A DNA stretch of 64,000 bases from Streptomyces sp. NBC_00370. GTDB taxonomy: Bacteria > Actinomycetota > Actinomycetes > Streptomycetales > Streptomycetaceae. Numbering within the stretch: the stretch's first letter is position 1; each line of letters starts with the position of its first letter. Below are positions 26,356-33,848 of the stretch, in pieces. The notes beneath the pieces are model-generated. The model was not told where the DNA came from. It was given only the letters and a program-made list of their open reading frames with translations, and did not search any database. The DNA is taken from assembly GCF_036084755.1 (NCBI RefSeq), contig NZ_CP107968.1:7324001-7388000 (forward strand), given 5' to 3'. A program made the translations under genes and the position numbers.

Positions 26356-26367
26356 TAAAACGCACCA
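26356..26367 (+). promoter_or_regulatory. TAAAACGNNNNA site 1 (upstream of ABC transporter operon)
   Basis: TAAAACGCACCA lies in the 294-base non-coding stretch between the binding-protein and mannanase genes. It is one of five matching 12-mers in this locus and the probable operator of the LacI protein at 32008. Nearby A+T-rich sequence (26300-26340) may hold the transporter promoter. Confidence 0.55.
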
Positions 26368-26388
26368 GTACATTATCGTGGTCGACCA

Positions 26389-26424
26389 CCGCCGTTCCCC
26401 CGACCGCGATCAGGGGAACGGCGG
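26389..26424 (-). terminator. Terminator after the GH26 mannanase
   Basis: CCGCCGTTCCCC pairs with GGGGAACGGCGG (12 bp) across a 12-base loop, about 40 bases downstream of the leftward mannanase stop. Confidence 0.75.
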
Positions 26425-26462
26425 CACGCCTGTGGGGTGTTGGGTGTTGGGTGCGTCTGGTG

Positions 26463-27902
26463 TCAGGTGGGGAGGTGCCAGGTTTGCCAGGGGTTGGTGT
26501 TGCGGTCGTAGATCTGGAGGCGGGTGCTGTTGGTGGTGTTGCCGCCTGGGGCGTCGAGGTAGCGGCCGGACTGGGGGTTCTTGAGGTGTCCGTCGGTCTC
26601 GGTGGTCCATTGCTGGGCGCCGGAGCCGTTGCAGTCCCAGAGCTGGATCTTCGTACCGTTGGCGGTGCCCTGTCCGGTCACGTCGAGGCACTTGCCGAGG
26701 GCGCGGATGGTGCCGTCCGTGCCGACCGTCCAGGACTGCGCGGTGCCGCCGTTGCAGTCGTACAGCTGCACCGCCGTGCCGTTCGCACTGTTCGCCTCGG
26801 CGACATCCACGCACTTACCGCCCACACCCGTGATCGCACCCGTACGGGCACCGTCCGGAGGAGACGTCGGCGAACTGCCCGTAGGAATCGTGAACTGGCC
26901 CTGGCTGAGCACCCGGGAGGAGTTGAACGTCGCCTGCAGGCCCGAGGCGGAGTTCGCCGAGGTGAGGTACTCGGACCAGATCATGAACCAGGCCCACTGC
27001 GGCTGTGAGGCGAGCTGTGCGGCCGTCGGCACCGTGCCGACCTCGGCAAGCGAAATGGGCTTGCCGTGTGCGACGTTGAGCATGGCGTTGTACCAGTCGC
27101 CACCCGGCCAGGAGTGCACCCACGGGTCGAGGCTGGCGACGTCCACGGAGGAGTCACCGGGGTAGAAGCCGGAGACGCCTCCGGAGCCGCCGTTCTGGTC
27201 GGTGTCCTTGATGTTCCACACCCAGACGATGTTGGTCAGGCCCTTGGAGACCAGGTAGTCGTGGGTGATCTGGAACAGCTTGGCGCTGCCGTTGGCGCCG
27301 GAGCGGCCGCCCCACCACGCCCAGCTCTCGTTCATCTCGTGCAGCGGCCGGAACAGCACAGGTATCCCCGCGTCCTTGAGCTGCTGGAAGTACGGCACGG
27401 CGGTGTCGAGCTTGGCCTTGTACGCGTTGTTGAGCGAGGTGCCGTTCGTGATCAACTGACTCCAGTCGGAGTCCGACAGGCTGGCGCCGTTGATGCCGCC
27501 GTCGAATGCGCAGGTCGCCACGTCAGGCCGGCACATGTGCCACGTCAGGGAGACCAGCGAGCCGTTGGCCCACTCGGTCTTGGCCTGGTTGATCAGGGTC
27601 TGGCGGTTGGCCACGTCCGAGGCGGTGAAGCCGAGTTCGCCGCCCCACAGGCCCGGCCACTTGCCGGTGATCGAGTGCGCCTGTGCGGTGTACTGCGAGG
27701 GGTTGCTCAGCGGCTCCTTGTTGTGGACGCCACTGATCACGTGATTGCCGCTGATCTGATGCAGATAGTCGATGACGGCGGCCGGCGTCGAGGCGCCGGC
27801 CGCTGACGCCGGGGACGGCGACGTGGCCAGCCAGGCCGCGGCGGCCAGTGGCAGTGCGGCCAGCAGAGCGGTCGTCCTACGGGTGAAGAGCTTCGGTCTC
27901 AA
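26463..27902 (-). CDS. Secreted GH26 beta-mannanase with C-terminal CBM13 (ricin-B lectin)
   Basis: 479 residues. The signal peptide has a twin Arg in a basic n-region and ends about SPASA. The GH26 catalytic domain (about 38-330) carries the acid/base Glu189 in FRPLHEMNESWAWWG and the nucleophile Glu287 in SLAEVGT. A Pro/Ser linker leads to a beta-trefoil (about 352-479) with three QxW repeats (AQSW, AQQW, WQTW) that binds carbohydrate. It cuts beta-1,4-mannan or glucomannan outside the cell. TTG 27902 is the start, with GAGAGGG seven bases before. A TAAAACG site lies about 170 bases upstream. Confidence 0.94.
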   Translation of the reverse strand: MRPKLFTRRTTALLAALPLAAAAWLATSPSPASAAGASTPAAVIDYLHQISGNHVISGVHNKEPLSNPSQYTAQAHSITGKWPGLWGGELGFTASDVANRQTLINQAKTEWANGSLVSLTWHMCRPDVATCAFDGGINGASLSDSDWSQLITNGTSLNNAYKAKLDTAVPYFQQLKDAGIPVLFRPLHEMNESWAWWGGRSGANGSAKLFQITHDYLVSKGLTNIVWVWNIKDTDQNGGSGGVSGFYPGDSSVDVASLDPWVHSWPGGDWYNAMLNVAHGKPISLAEVGTVPTAAQLASQPQWAWFMIWSEYLTSANSASGLQATFNSSRVLSQGQFTIPTGSSPTSPPDGARTGAITGVGGKCVDVAEANSANGTAVQLYDCNGGTAQSWTVGTDGTIRALGKCLDVTGQGTANGTKIQLWDCNGSGAQQWTTETDGHLKNPQSGRYLDAPGGNTTNSTRLQIYDRNTNPWQTWHLPT

Positions 27903-28073
27903 TGGGGAGCCCTCTCATGCGTGCGGTGGGGGTGAAACGCTGCATGCGCGGCCTGCTCGAATCAGCAACATCCCGCGGCTGCGCGTCACTGTCACGCTCT
28001 ATCCATGTCGGGATCGACGCCTGGAAGTTAGAACGCGTACATGACAGTGTCAATGGATTGGACAGCCCGGAAG

Positions 28074-28085
28074 TAAAACGTGCTA
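28074..28085 (+). promoter_or_regulatory. TAAAACGNNNNA site 2 (upstream of mannanase)
   Basis: TAAAACGTGCTA spans the stop codon of the ROK kinase gene and lies upstream of the mannanase. It is one of five matching sites. An A+T-richer segment at 27960-28075 between the two genes probably holds the mannanase promoter. Confidence 0.55.
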
Positions 28086-29096
28086 GTGACGCGGGGCGAT
28101 TCCGCTTGCCCTGGGATCGGCCGCGATCGGACCGGCTCCGATCAGGCCGGCCCCGATGAGTCCGGCGTCGGCCCGTAGCGCCGCGCGCTCGATGCGGACC
28201 CCTGCTGCGAACGGCAGCGTCGCGTAGGACGCGAGGTGGCGGCGCAGGGGCGGGAAGAGTACGTCGTGGGCCTCGGCGACGCCGCCGCCGATGACGGCCA
28301 CCTCGATCTCCACCAGAGTGGCCACGGCGGCGACGGCGGCTGCCAGAGCGCGGGCGGAGGTGTCGAAAGCGGCAAGGGCGACGGTGTCGCCCGCGCGGGC
28401 GTCTGCCGCGAGCGCGGCGCCGTCGGCGGTTCCGGAGGGCCGCCAACCGGCCTGCAGGGCCCGGCGGGTGAGGGAGGTGCCGCTGGCGAGCTGCTCGACA
28501 CAGCCCCGGGACCCGCACGCGCACGGATCTCCCAGCAGGTCGACGGTGATGTGGCCGAGGTGGCCGGCGTTGCCGGTGGGGCCGTTGCGTACCACGCCGT
28601 CCATGACCAGTCCGGCACCCACTCCCGTCGACACCACCATGCACAGCGCGTCCCGGCAGCCGCGCGCGGCGCCTTTCCGGTGCTCCGCGGCCGTCATGGC
28701 GACCGCGTCCCCGCACAGCGTCACGGGCAGCCCGGCCACGGCCGGCAGCTCCATGACCCGCTCGACGAGCGGGAATTCACGCCATCCGGGGATGTTGACG
28801 GGGCTGACCGTGCCACGGGCGATGTCGACCGGGCCCGCGCTGGCGATGCCGAGCGAGATCACCCGGGCCCACTGCGGCAGCGCCGCCAGCTCGGCCAGCA
28901 CCGCCCGTACGGCCAGGAACACCTCCTGGGGGCCGCCCGCGGGAGGGGTGCCCTGCTGGGAGCGGTGCAGGACGGTTCCCTGTCCGTCGAGTACCGCGCC
29001 GGCGATTTTGGTACCGCCGACATCGAGGGCGGCCAGAAGCTGGTCGCCGGTGTGCACGGGAGGCAGGGACAACGCCTCGGGGGATCGAGTGACCAT
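28083..29096 (-). CDS. ROK-family sugar kinase
   Basis: 337 residues. The ATP-binding DVGGTK is at about residue 25, the sugar site includes GNAGHLGH, and the ROK zinc motif GDPCACGSRGCVEQLASG is intact with its His and three Cys ligands. With no N-terminal winged helix, it is a kinase and not a repressor. In this setting it probably phosphorylates mannose or glucose released by the beta-mannosidase. The C terminus has a short imperfect GLIGAGLIGAGPI repeat. A TAAAACG site lies 53 bases upstream of the start. Confidence 0.88.
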   Translation of the reverse strand: MVTRSPEALSLPPVHTGDQLLAALDVGGTKIAGAVLDGQGTVLHRSQQGTPPAGGPQEVFLAVRAVLAELAALPQWARVISLGIASAGPVDIARGTVSPVNIPGWREFPLVERVMELPAVAGLPVTLCGDAVAMTAAEHRKGAARGCRDALCMVVSTGVGAGLVMDGVVRNGPTGNAGHLGHITVDLLGDPCACGSRGCVEQLASGTSLTRRALQAGWRPSGTADGAALAADARAGDTVALAAFDTSARALAAAVAAVATLVEIEVAVIGGGVAEAHDVLFPPLRRHLASYATLPFAAGVRIERAALRADAGLIGAGLIGAGPIAADPRASGIAPRH

Positions 29097-29148
29097 GACT
29101 GTTTTCCGTCCGGACGATGATGGGCGGCGCGATGGGTGTGCAGACTGG

Positions 29149-29160
29149 TACAGCGTTTTA
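29149..29160 (-). promoter_or_regulatory. TAAAACGNNNNA site 3 (upstream of ROK kinase)
   Basis: On the minus strand the sequence reads TAAAACGCTGTA, a partial palindrome centred on CG. It is in the 71-base gap between the alpha/beta hydrolase stop and the ROK start, in a position where a repressor would cover the kinase promoter. Confidence 0.6.
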
Positions 29161-29167
29161 CGATCGG

Positions 29168-29866
29168 TCAGACCCAGCCCGAGAGGGCGGACATGAACCC
29201 GGGGAAGTCGTCACGGTGGATCGAGTGGCCCGCGCCGGGTACGGTCCGCAGCTCGAACCCGCGGGCGCGCAGCAGTTCCTGGCCGCCGGGCGGAATACGC
29301 TCGCTGGGGTCGGCGAGGAGCACCAGGGAAGGACCGGCCGCCGATGCGGGAAGGCCGGGCGGCGGGTCCAGGACTGTCGGCGTGTCGGGATCCCACAACT
29401 CCAGGCACGCCAACTCGTCGTCCACGGCTGCCGGTTCCCATCGCGGGTTGGCCGTGCGGATCTCGTCGCGGGTCGCGTGCTTGTAGGCGCGGGCCGGCGC
29501 GAGGTCGTGCGGCTCGCTGCGCCAGGCGGGGTCGCTGTAGACAGCGCGGTCAACTGCCAGGCCACGGTCGACGGCCCGTTCCAGCACCAGGGCGCCCAGG
29601 GAGTGTCCGATCGCCACCTCGGCCCTGGACGGGCAGGCGGCTGCCACCGCGCGCGCCATGTCGTCCAGGCCGTACAGCCTGGCGCCGTCCCGGCCGCTGC
29701 TGCGGGGACTGCCACCGTGCCCGGGCAGGTCGACACCGACGACCTGGTAACCGCGGTCGGCGAGCGCCGGTCCGACCCGGCGCCAGGTGCGGTGATCAGC
29801 CATCATGCCGTGGATCAGCAGCGCCACGCGGTCGCCGGTGCCCCAGGTGTGCGTCGTCAGCCGCAT
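29168..29866 (-). CDS. Alpha/beta hydrolase
   Basis: 232 residues with LLIHGMMADHRTW (oxyanion region), the nucleophile elbow GHSLG, and the C-terminal GAGHSIHRDDFPGF with the catalytic His. No signal peptide is seen, so it is cytoplasmic. ATG 29866 follows GGGAGACG. Being encoded between the ROK kinase and a secreted esterase, within the mannan genes, it may deacylate imported oligosaccharides; this is inference, as the family is broad. Confidence 0.85.
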   Translation of the reverse strand: MRLTTHTWGTGDRVALLIHGMMADHRTWRRVGPALADRGYQVVGVDLPGHGGSPRSSGRDGARLYGLDDMARAVAAACPSRAEVAIGHSLGALVLERAVDRGLAVDRAVYSDPAWRSEPHDLAPARAYKHATRDEIRTANPRWEPAAVDDELACLELWDPDTPTVLDPPPGLPASAAGPSLVLLADPSERIPPGGQELLRARGFELRTVPGAGHSIHRDDFPGFMSALSGWV

Positions 29867-29920
29867 CGTCGTCTCCCGTGGTGAGGGGAAGCAGGCCGGC
29901 CGAGCGCCGCCCATCTTTCC

Positions 29921-29932
29921 TCGAACGTTTTA
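29921..29932 (-). promoter_or_regulatory. TAAAACGNNNNA site 4 (between alpha/beta hydrolase and carboxylesterase)
   Basis: The minus strand reads TAAAACGTTCGA. It lies in the 219-base divergent region, 55 bases from the hydrolase start and about 150 from the carboxylesterase start, so it could act on both genes. Confidence 0.6.
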
Positions 29933-30085
29933 TAGACGTACTGCGGGTGTGGCGTCTACCTTGAACGGCGGATCCGTCAGGCGCCGGCCGAGGGTCGGCG
30001 GCGGGCGCCGACCGCGCCGTGCGGTGACAGCCGGCAGTGTGCTGAACGGAGAACAACTCCCGCGTTCCGTCGAGGAGATGATCAC

Positions 30086-31717
30086 GTGTTCCGAGCTTGT
30101 CTTCGCCTGCCCTCCCAGCGTCTGGTGGGCGCTGTCCTCGCGGTGGTGGCGGTGCTTGTCGCAACGAGCGCGACGAGCGCGGCTGCGCCGCCGGGCCGTA
30201 CGCCCGCCGATTCCATCAGGGCTCCCGCAGCGACGGCGCACAGCTCACCGGTCGTCCGGGTTCAGCAGGGTGTTCTGCGCGGCGAAGCGGCCACACCCCG
30301 GGTGGACTTCTTCGGTCATGTCCCGTACGCCGCACCGCCGATCGGCGCCCTGCGCTGGCGGGCGCCGCAACCCGCGCAGGCGTGGGACGGTGTCCGTGAC
30401 GCCTCGGAGCCGAGCCCGGTCTGCCCGCAGACCGAGAACAGCAACGGGCCCCGGTCGGAGACCGAGGACTGCCTGTACCTGGACGTGTGGCGTCCTGACA
30501 CTCCGGCGGCCCGGGCCGGTCACGCGCCCGTCCTGTACTGGATCTTCGGTGGCGGTGGCATCAACGGCTCGGGCAGCCAGTACCAGGCGGCCGACCTGGC
30601 CGCCGAGACCGGCAGCGTCGTGGTGACGGTCAATCATCGGCTGGGCCGGCTCGGGTTCCTGGCACTGCCCGCGCTCGGCCGCGAGGCACCGGACGGCATG
30701 TCGGGCCAGTACGGGCTCATGGACCAGGTCGCAGGGCTGCGCTGGCTGCGCGCCAACGCCCGTGCGTTCGGCGGCGATCCGGCCAAGGTGACGGTGGCCG
30801 GACAGTCGGCTGGCGGGCGCGCCGTCTGCCGGTTGCTGGCCGTGCCGTCGGCCAGGGGCCTGTTCGCCCGGGCGATCATCGAGAGCGGCGCGTGCGACGC
30901 CGGGCCGCTGGGCGCGGCACAGGAGTCGGGGACCACCTTCGCCGCTTCGGTCGGCTGCGACGACGCCGCGACGGCCGTGCGATGCCTGCGCGGCAAGAGC
31001 GTCGGCACACTGCTCGACCGGCCCGGCTCGCCCGGTACTCCCACGATCGGCGGGACGCTCCTGCCGCGCGACCCACGACAGGCGATCGCCGCAGGCGACT
31101 TCACGCATGTGCCCGTCCTGGTCGGCAACACCCATGACGAGAACCGCCCTTACCCGGGCATCGCCCAGCCCGCCACCGAGGACACCCTGACCGCCTGGGT
31201 GCGGCGCTCGTACCCGGAGCAGGCCGACGAGATCCTGGCTTTGTACTCCGGCATGGACCCGGCCGACGCGGCGGGGGCCATCGCCTCCGACCCGGACCGG
31301 GTGTGCCGGACGTGGACGATCGAGAACGCGCTCGCGCCACAGACCCGTACCTACGCCTACGAGTTCGCGGACTTCACCGCACCGGCCGAGGACGTCACTC
31401 CGGGCTTCGCCTGGGGCGCCTACCACACCACCGAACTGGAATACCTGTTCACCTTCACCCGCAGCGACGGCTCGCGGAAGTTCCTGACCGGGCTGAACCC
31501 GGCGCAGGAGCGGCTGGCCCGGGCCATGCGCGCCCAGTGGGGCGCGTTCATCGCGACCGGCCGGCCCGACCCCCGGCAGGGCCGGTGGCCGGCCTACCGC
31601 CCGGGGCACCCCGAAGCCCTGCAGTTCCGCCTGCCGCGGTCCGGACTGACGGCCGGTTTCACCGCCGACCATCACTGCGACTTCTGGAACGCGCACGGCC
31701 TGATCCGCCTCCAGTGA
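30086..31717 (+). CDS. Secreted type-B carboxylesterase
   Basis: 543 residues with a signal peptide (LVGAVLAVVAVLVATSATSAAA). It shows the carboxylesterase/lipase fold: VRVQQGVLRGEA, EDCLYLDVWRP, the oxyanion segment WIFGGGGINGSGS, the nucleophile elbow GQSAGG, an acidic residue in NTHDENRPY and the His-containing YHTTELEYLF. GTG 30086 has GAGGAG upstream. Plant mannans are often acetylated, so it could be an acetyl-mannan esterase, but the fold alone does not show that. It is divergent from the cytoplasmic hydrolase over a TAAAACG site. Confidence 0.85.
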   Translation: MFRACLRLPSQRLVGAVLAVVAVLVATSATSAAAPPGRTPADSIRAPAATAHSSPVVRVQQGVLRGEAATPRVDFFGHVPYAAPPIGALRWRAPQPAQAWDGVRDASEPSPVCPQTENSNGPRSETEDCLYLDVWRPDTPAARAGHAPVLYWIFGGGGINGSGSQYQAADLAAETGSVVVTVNHRLGRLGFLALPALGREAPDGMSGQYGLMDQVAGLRWLRANARAFGGDPAKVTVAGQSAGGRAVCRLLAVPSARGLFARAIIESGACDAGPLGAAQESGTTFAASVGCDDAATAVRCLRGKSVGTLLDRPGSPGTPTIGGTLLPRDPRQAIAAGDFTHVPVLVGNTHDENRPYPGIAQPATEDTLTAWVRRSYPEQADEILALYSGMDPADAAGAIASDPDRVCRTWTIENALAPQTRTYAYEFADFTAPAEDVTPGFAWGAYHTTELEYLFTFTRSDGSRKFLTGLNPAQERLARAMRAQWGAFIATGRPDPRQGRWPAYRPGHPEALQFRLPRSGLTAGFTADHHCDFWNAHGLIRLQ

Positions 31718-31746
31718 CGCGCGGGAACGTGCGCGTGAGCCTGACA

Positions 31747-31758
31747 TAAAACGGTTGA
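31747..31758 (+). promoter_or_regulatory. TAAAACGNNNNA site 5 (upstream of LacI gene)
   Basis: TAAAACGGTTGA is followed by AAACCGTAG, giving an inverted repeat ACGGTT-N5-AACCGT in the 290-base stretch between the carboxylesterase and the LacI gene. Confidence 0.55.
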
Positions 31759-31872
31759 GTAAACCGTAGGCGTCCGAGGCCGATTTCGAGCGCCTGTACG
31801 CGCGCGTCTGCGAGGGGCAGGGCCGCTCTCAAGGCTCCCGACAGGACCCCAGCCCTCAAGGGACACGGGCGA

Positions 31873-31886
31873 CATCGTTTACGATG
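31873..31886. promoter_or_regulatory. Palindrome upstream of the LacI regulator
   Basis: CATCGTTTACGATG has 6-bp half-sites CATCGT and ACGATG around TT. It lies 122 bases before the regulator start and contains a GTAAACG core related to the TAAAACG sites, so it may be the autoregulatory operator. Confidence 0.5.
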
Positions 31887-32007
31887 AGACAATTGCACGT
31901 CCGCGGACCGGCGGGGGCTAACCTGAGCTGTCCTCGCACTGGTGCGCTTTACCGCCTGCCACTGCTGAGCCTGGTGCGCGATCGACAACGGGAAGGCGGG
32001 ATCCCCA

Positions 32008-33060
32008 GTGACTCAGACAGCAGCCACCGGCAGCGGGCGCAAGGTCACGATCAAGGATGTCGCCCGGCTGGCCGGGGTCTCGCCCTCCGCCGTGACCATC
32101 GCGGTGCACGACAAGCCCGGCGTCTCCTCCAAGACCAAGGAGCGGATTCTCCAGGCGGCCCGCGAACTGGGATGGAGCCCGAACCAGGCGGCACAGTCCC
32201 TGTCGGGGCGGGCGCTGCACACCGTGGGGCTGGCCATCGCGCGGCCGGCCCGGATGCTCGGCCTCGAACCGTTCTACATGGAGTTCATCTCCGGGATCGA
32301 AAGCGTGCTGGGCCGGCACTCCTGCTCTCTGCTGCTGCGTCTCGTGGAACCCGACGCGGAGGTCGAAGTCCACCGGGAGTGGTGGCAGGGCAATCGGGTC
32401 AACGGGAGCATCCTGGTCGACCTGCGGGTCGACGACCCGCGCATCCCGGCGCTGTCCTCGATCGGACTGCCGGCCGTTGTGGTCGGCCACCCGTCACTCG
32501 CCGGACCGTTCACCTCGGTATGGACCGACGACGCCGCCGCCGTCGTGGAGGCCGTACGGTACCTGGCCGCGCTCGGACACCGCCGGATCGCCCGGGTCAG
32601 CGGACCGGCCGAACTGGGCCACAGCGCCATCCGGACCACCGCCTTCACCGACATCGCCCGTGAACTGGGCCTCCAGGCCCGGACCGTGGTCGCCGACTTC
32701 TCCGCCGACCAAGGCAGCAAGGCCTGCCGCACACTGCTGCTGTCGGCCGAGCGGCCCACGGCGATCGTCTTCGACAACGACCTGATGGCGGTCACGGCCC
32801 TCGGGGTCGCCAGTGAGTTCGGACTCTCCGTCCCGGCCGACCTGTCCCTCCTCGCCTGGGACGACTCCCAGCTCTGCCAGCTCACGCGCCCGACACTGTC
32901 GGCCATGCAGCACGACGTCTTCTCCTTCGGCGCCGACGTCACCGAAACGCTCTTCGACGTGATGATGCACCGGGAGCTGACGTCCCACGCGGCACAAGTC
33001 CCCAGCCTCGTCCCCCGCGGCTCCACCGCACCACCGCCCCGAACCACGACGCCCAACTGA
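32008..33060 (+). CDS. LacI-family transcriptional regulator
   Basis: 350 residues. The N-terminal helix-turn-helix and hinge are classic: VTIKDVARLAGVSPSAVTIAVHD and NQAAQSLSGRALHTVGLAI. A periplasmic-binding-protein-like sensor domain follows, with FVFDND-like IVFDNDLMAVTAL and LSLLAWDDSQLCQLTRPTLSA. It most likely represses the mannan genes and is released by a manno-oligosaccharide or mannose derivative. GTG 32008 follows GGAAGG. The hinge lacks the usual RPNxxAR spacing (SPNQAAQSL), so its operator should differ from the CebR palindrome. It converges on the gene at 33099. Confidence 0.93.
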   Translation: MTQTAATGSGRKVTIKDVARLAGVSPSAVTIAVHDKPGVSSKTKERILQAARELGWSPNQAAQSLSGRALHTVGLAIARPARMLGLEPFYMEFISGIESVLGRHSCSLLLRLVEPDAEVEVHREWWQGNRVNGSILVDLRVDDPRIPALSSIGLPAVVVGHPSLAGPFTSVWTDDAAAVVEAVRYLAALGHRRIARVSGPAELGHSAIRTTAFTDIARELGLQARTVVADFSADQGSKACRTLLLSAERPTAIVFDNDLMAVTALGVASEFGLSVPADLSLLAWDDSQLCQLTRPTLSAMQHDVFSFGADVTETLFDVMMHRELTSHAAQVPSLVPRGSTAPPPRTTTPN

Positions 33061-33098
33061 AGACCGCCCAGGGCGCGTTGCCGGTGAAGCCCGGGGGC

Positions 33099-33656
33099 CT
33101 ATTCGTGCGACGGCTCGGTCACGCCCAGATCCGTACGCATCGTGGCGCGCATCGCGGACAGGTCGCGCCAGCCCTGGGTGATCACGTCCCGTACGGTTTC
33201 GGCGTCGTCGCCGTCGCGTGCCGTGTTGTGGCTGATACGGGCCAGGGTCCCGTAGACCGAGCCCAGGCCGATGTCGACCCGTCTCACCTTCGGCAGCACC
33301 GTGTCCGGCACGGTCATCTGGGCCTCGGCGTACTGGCGGCGGTATTCAATGCGAGCCGTCTCGACCAGGGCCAGCGACTCCTGCGGGTCGTACCCGAGGC
33401 GCAGTACATGCGCGTGATCGTTCAGGGTAGCCAGGTAGTGCCGGGCCGCGGTGTTGAACTGCGTGTACACCGACTTCCTGGTCTCCAGGCTCGACTCCAG
33501 CCGCTGGGCGGCGAGTTCGGCGAGGCGGTTGGCGTCGAGGCGTTCCCATTCCGCGCGGCGGGAGGCGTCCGCGCGGCGCTGGGTCAGCCACGCCGAACCG
33601 AGCGTGCCGCCCACACCCACCACAGCGGCCAGCAGTCCCGCCACAGCGCCGTCCAT
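33099..33656 (-). CDS. Hypothetical membrane-anchored coiled-coil protein
   Basis: 185 residues. An N-terminal membrane span (about 5-24, GAVAGLLAAVVGVGGTLGSAW) is followed by a charged helical region (ADASRRAEWERLDANRLAELAAQRLE) that looks like a coiled coil, then a mostly helical C-terminal domain. ATG 33656 has GAGGGAGG upstream. I do not recognise a family. Similar small anchored proteins are common in streptomycetes. Confidence 0.7.
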   Translation of the reverse strand: MDGAVAGLLAAVVGVGGTLGSAWLTQRRADASRRAEWERLDANRLAELAAQRLESSLETRKSVYTQFNTAARHYLATLNDHAHVLRLGYDPQESLALVETARIEYRRQYAEAQMTVPDTVLPKVRRVDIGLGSVYGTLARISHNTARDGDDAETVRDVITQGWRDLSAMRATMRTDLGVTEPSHE

Positions 33657-33799
33657 CAGGCCTCCCTCGTGCCGACTACCGCTTCAGCATTGCGCCTTAG
33701 TGTCTCTGACTCCCCTTTCGCGGTCGTTGGAGTCAGCCGGCTCGGCGCGGTCGGAGGCGCGGCATGGCCGAAACGCTGACACGGCCCCGCGCAGAGCCG

Positions 33800-33831
33800 G
33801 GGCCGGTTCCGGGGGCGTGCGGAACCGGCCC
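33800..33831 (-). terminator. Terminator after the GH3 gene
   Basis: GGGCCGGTTCCG and CGGAACCGGCCC form a perfect 12-bp stem with an 8-base loop, 18 bases downstream of the leftward GH3 stop. Confidence 0.75.
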
Positions 33832-33848
33832 TGGACGCGCTTCGGCCG

